Assembly: GCA_947573485.1 (NCBI GenBank)
Contig: CANPGB010000002.1
Span: 119,681 to 183,680, forward strand
From: an uncultured Porphyromonadaceae bacterium
GTDB taxonomy: Bacteria; Bacteroidota; Bacteroidia; Bacteroidales; Muribaculaceae
Direction of reading: 5' to 3'
DNA length: 64,000 nt
Both the position numbers and the translations under genes were made by a program. This document shows, one piece after another, positions 62,367-64,000 of this stretch (positions within the stretch are counted from its first letter, which is position 1; each line of letters begins with the position of its first letter). The notes under the pieces were generated by a model that was not told the origin of the DNA, ran no database searches, and saw only the letters and a list, made by a program, of their open reading frames with translations.

Positions 62367-63515
62367 CTATTTCTTGATAAACGTGCCGTTTCGGTGCAGC
62401 TTGCCCTTGACGCCGTTTTTAGTCACGTCCCATATGAGGAGTGAGTCTGAGCCAAAAGTAATCTGCTTGCTTTCAGCGCCTGTCACGTGATAATCGAAGG
62501 GTATTATCCTCTTGCCGTCGCGGTCCACGAAGCCTAAGCGGCTCTTAGTGCCGGTGCCACGCAGGATTGGAGCAACGCCCATGGTAAAGGGATAGGCTTT
62601 GGTGCCCTCGATAACGAAGCGCTGTACGCCCGAGGTGTCAACGGCCGCCCAGTTGCCCGCGGGGTTTTTATAGAAAGCCATACCTTCGGCATCGGGAGCG
62701 GTGAATCCCCATGCGCCATTAGCAGAAAAACGCGACTTACCCTCGGGCCCTACGAGGATAAATTTCTTGGCGGCATAATCGGCTTCGTCAGGCGCAATCC
62801 AGGCGTAGTTCCATGAGCCCACATACGCGTAAGGCACATCTTCTCTGAGGATACGCAGATCGTTCGACAACAGTTTGTTATGAAATTTACCATTGGCATC
62901 TTTCATCGAGGCCCAGGTCGAAGTAACATTGCCCGAGAAATTATCGTAGATGCACTCTGTGGCGTTCACTTTCCCGGGCTCGGTATATGCGAGGCCATAT
63001 TTACCGTTCTTTTTCAGCCACCACTTGGCAGAATTACCATAGAAAGTAGCTAAGGTATCATATTGAGCAGGTATTACAAGATTCTCCGCCGATGTTCCTA
63101 TGCCCCACTTACCGTCCACTTTATAAGCCTGATACGTCACCTCCTGCGTGGCTGCGCTATTGCCGGAGCAATCGCTGAGGAAGCCGCTCACGAGGCTGTA
63201 GATGCAGAATATTATGAATCCGGCACCGAGGATAAGTCCACCGATTGTGAGCAGAATCTCGCCTATGGAGTCGCCGTCGAACCAATCCTCGCGAATCTTC
63301 TCCCAGCCGTCGCTTATGCGCCGCCCAAGAGAGCGGTTACGCTTCCGTTCGAGCTCGCGCAGGCGGTTCAGTTCATCGTTGTAGACGAGCGAACGCCCTC
63401 TCATATCCACCACCCGCCAGGTGGTGTAAGAGTTGAATGGCTTGCCGCAGGCGCCGCAGAAGTGGGCATCGTCGGGGTTATTGGCTGAATTACAGTTCTT
63501 GCATTGTCGTGACAT
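62367..63515 (-). CDS. Zinc-ribbon membrane protein with WG-repeat-like C-terminal domain
   Basis: 382 residues: zinc ribbon CKNCNSANNPDDAHFCGACGKPF (5-27), a basic helical region (45-90), transmembrane segment (about 92-115), then repeats such as DGKWGIGTSAEN, NGKYGLAYTEPG and NGAWGFTAPDAEG, which look like WG (KWGYID-type) repeats. WG repeats are beta-rich and of uncertain function. With its neighbours it forms a small family cluster. Confidence 0.75.
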   Translation of the reverse strand: MSRQCKNCNSANNPDDAHFCGACGKPFNSYTTWRVVDMRGRSLVYNDELNRLRELERKRNRSLGRRISDGWEKIREDWFDGDSIGEILLTIGGLILGAGFIIFCIYSLVSGFLSDCSGNSAATQEVTYQAYKVDGKWGIGTSAENLVIPAQYDTLATFYGNSAKWWLKKNGKYGLAYTEPGKVNATECIYDNFSGNVTSTWASMKDANGKFHNKLLSNDLRILREDVPYAYVGSWNYAWIAPDEADYAAKKFILVGPEGKSRFSANGAWGFTAPDAEGMAFYKNPAGNWAAVDTSGVQRFVIEGTKAYPFTMGVAPILRGTGTKSRLGFVDRDGKRIIPFDYHVTGAESKQITFGSDSLLIWDVTKNGVKGKLHRNGTFIKK

Positions 63516-63519
63516 AGCA

Positions 63520-64000
63520 TCAGATGTTTACGGTTTTCTTATATGAGTGGCGACGTGCGCCGCAGGCGTGGCAGTATTTGGTGCTGCCGTCGTCGTTGAA
63601 ATCGCGGCCGCAGGCGGTGCAGTAGCGCACCACATAGGTCACTTCTTTGGTGCCGCGGAAGGGGAAGTTATCGCTCATGGCGATGCTGTAGGTGATAACG
63701 TCGCAAATCGAGGGTATATTCTCCACCGGCCCCTGCACCGCCGCGGTGAGAGCGTCCATTATAGGAAGGATATGCTGCTGAGTGCGTGCAACCTTCTCGG
63801 CGAGCTTCCAGCCGCGCGATTTCTTAAGACTTGCAAGGCGCTCGGCACCCGTGGCACCGTCGAAATCCGACGCCTCGAATAGGAGGTTCGACTCGCTGTA
63901 GAAGTCGAGTGCCGAAAGGTCGTAGTGGGCAACGAAGAGCGAGAGCACAATGACGAGCGATGCGAAATTATCGTCGGCAGCACTTGCCTTGGCCTTGTGA
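63520..64000 (-). CDS. Zinc-ribbon protein, 5' end outside window
   Basis: Open frame from the window edge to the stop at 63520. The C-terminal zinc ribbon is CTACGRDFNDDGSTKYCHACGARRHSYKK (CxxC-x13-CxxC). The upstream part is helical and lacks recognised motifs. Here the ribbon is C-terminal, unlike its two neighbours. A GTG at 63948 is internal because the frame continues to the edge. Confidence 0.65.
   Translation of the reverse strand, partial: HKAKASAADDNFASLVIVLSLFVAHYDLSALDFYSESNLLFEASDFDGATGAERLASLKKSRGWKLAEKVARTQQHILPIMDALTAAVQGPVENIPSICDVITYSIAMSDNFPFRGTKEVTYVVRYCTACGRDFNDDGSTKYCHACGARRHSYKKTVNI

Overview
The window looks like chromosome from a member of the Bacteroidales, most plausibly Muribaculaceae or a close relative. 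The evidence is SusC/SusD genes with a sigma/anti-sigma pair, promoters of the Bacteroidales type (TTTG, 19-21 bases, TAnnTTTG), a UpxY-like capsule antiterminator, a DUF3127 protein, and a capsule locus with an invertible promoter. The family-level placement is inference. The capsule locus is visibly richer in A+T than the flanking genes.

Left part (1-6402): the end of a small protein, a lipoprotein/TPR/transmembrane/HTH regulator, an outer-membrane TonB-type receptor preceded by several palindromes, and a superfamily II helicase on the opposite strand.

Capsule or exopolysaccharide locus (6418-25579, minus strand, transcribed right to left): tyrosine recombinase, a 235-bp invertible segment between perfect 28-bp inverted repeats with an outward promoter currently facing the operon, a upxY-like antiterminator gene broken by an in-frame amber codon, rfbA-rfbC-rfbD-rfbB for dTDP-L-rhamnose, acyltransferases, a Wzx flippase, glycosyltransferases, an EpsG-like polymerase, a nucleotide-sugar dehydrogenase, a gene split by a ten-G tract, a PglC-type initiating transferase and a DegT-type aminotransferase. 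The locus thus carries two independent switches: promoter inversion for the whole operon, and a G-tract that controls the reading frame of one modifying-enzyme gene. In this sequence the promoter reads ON, the G-tract reads OFF, and the antiterminator has a nonsense codon.

Middle (25784-32627, minus strand): tRNA-Gln(CUG), a nitroreductase, an HU-transmembrane-LysM fusion, an HU-like protein, UmuC/UmuD, a membrane-linked GT2, ProS and a DUF3127 protein.

Right-centre (32766-50727, plus strand): secreted carbohydrate-binding proteins, a DUF488 protein, a Kup potassium transporter, then a polysaccharide utilisation locus: sugar kinase, CBM9-like protein, ECF sigma, FecR anti-sigma, SusC with STN domain, SusD, surface lipoprotein, GH123/DUF4091-like enzyme and GH20. 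The enzymes point to N-acetylhexosamine-containing glycans.

Right end (51152-64000): choloylglycine-hydrolase family enzyme and MBOAT acyltransferase (minus), uvrB and a YgiQ radical-SAM gene (plus), an intergenic block of short palindromes, then Ddl, a membrane-anchored MurF-like ligase, an alpha/beta hydrolase and three zinc-ribbon proteins (minus), the last cut by the window edge.
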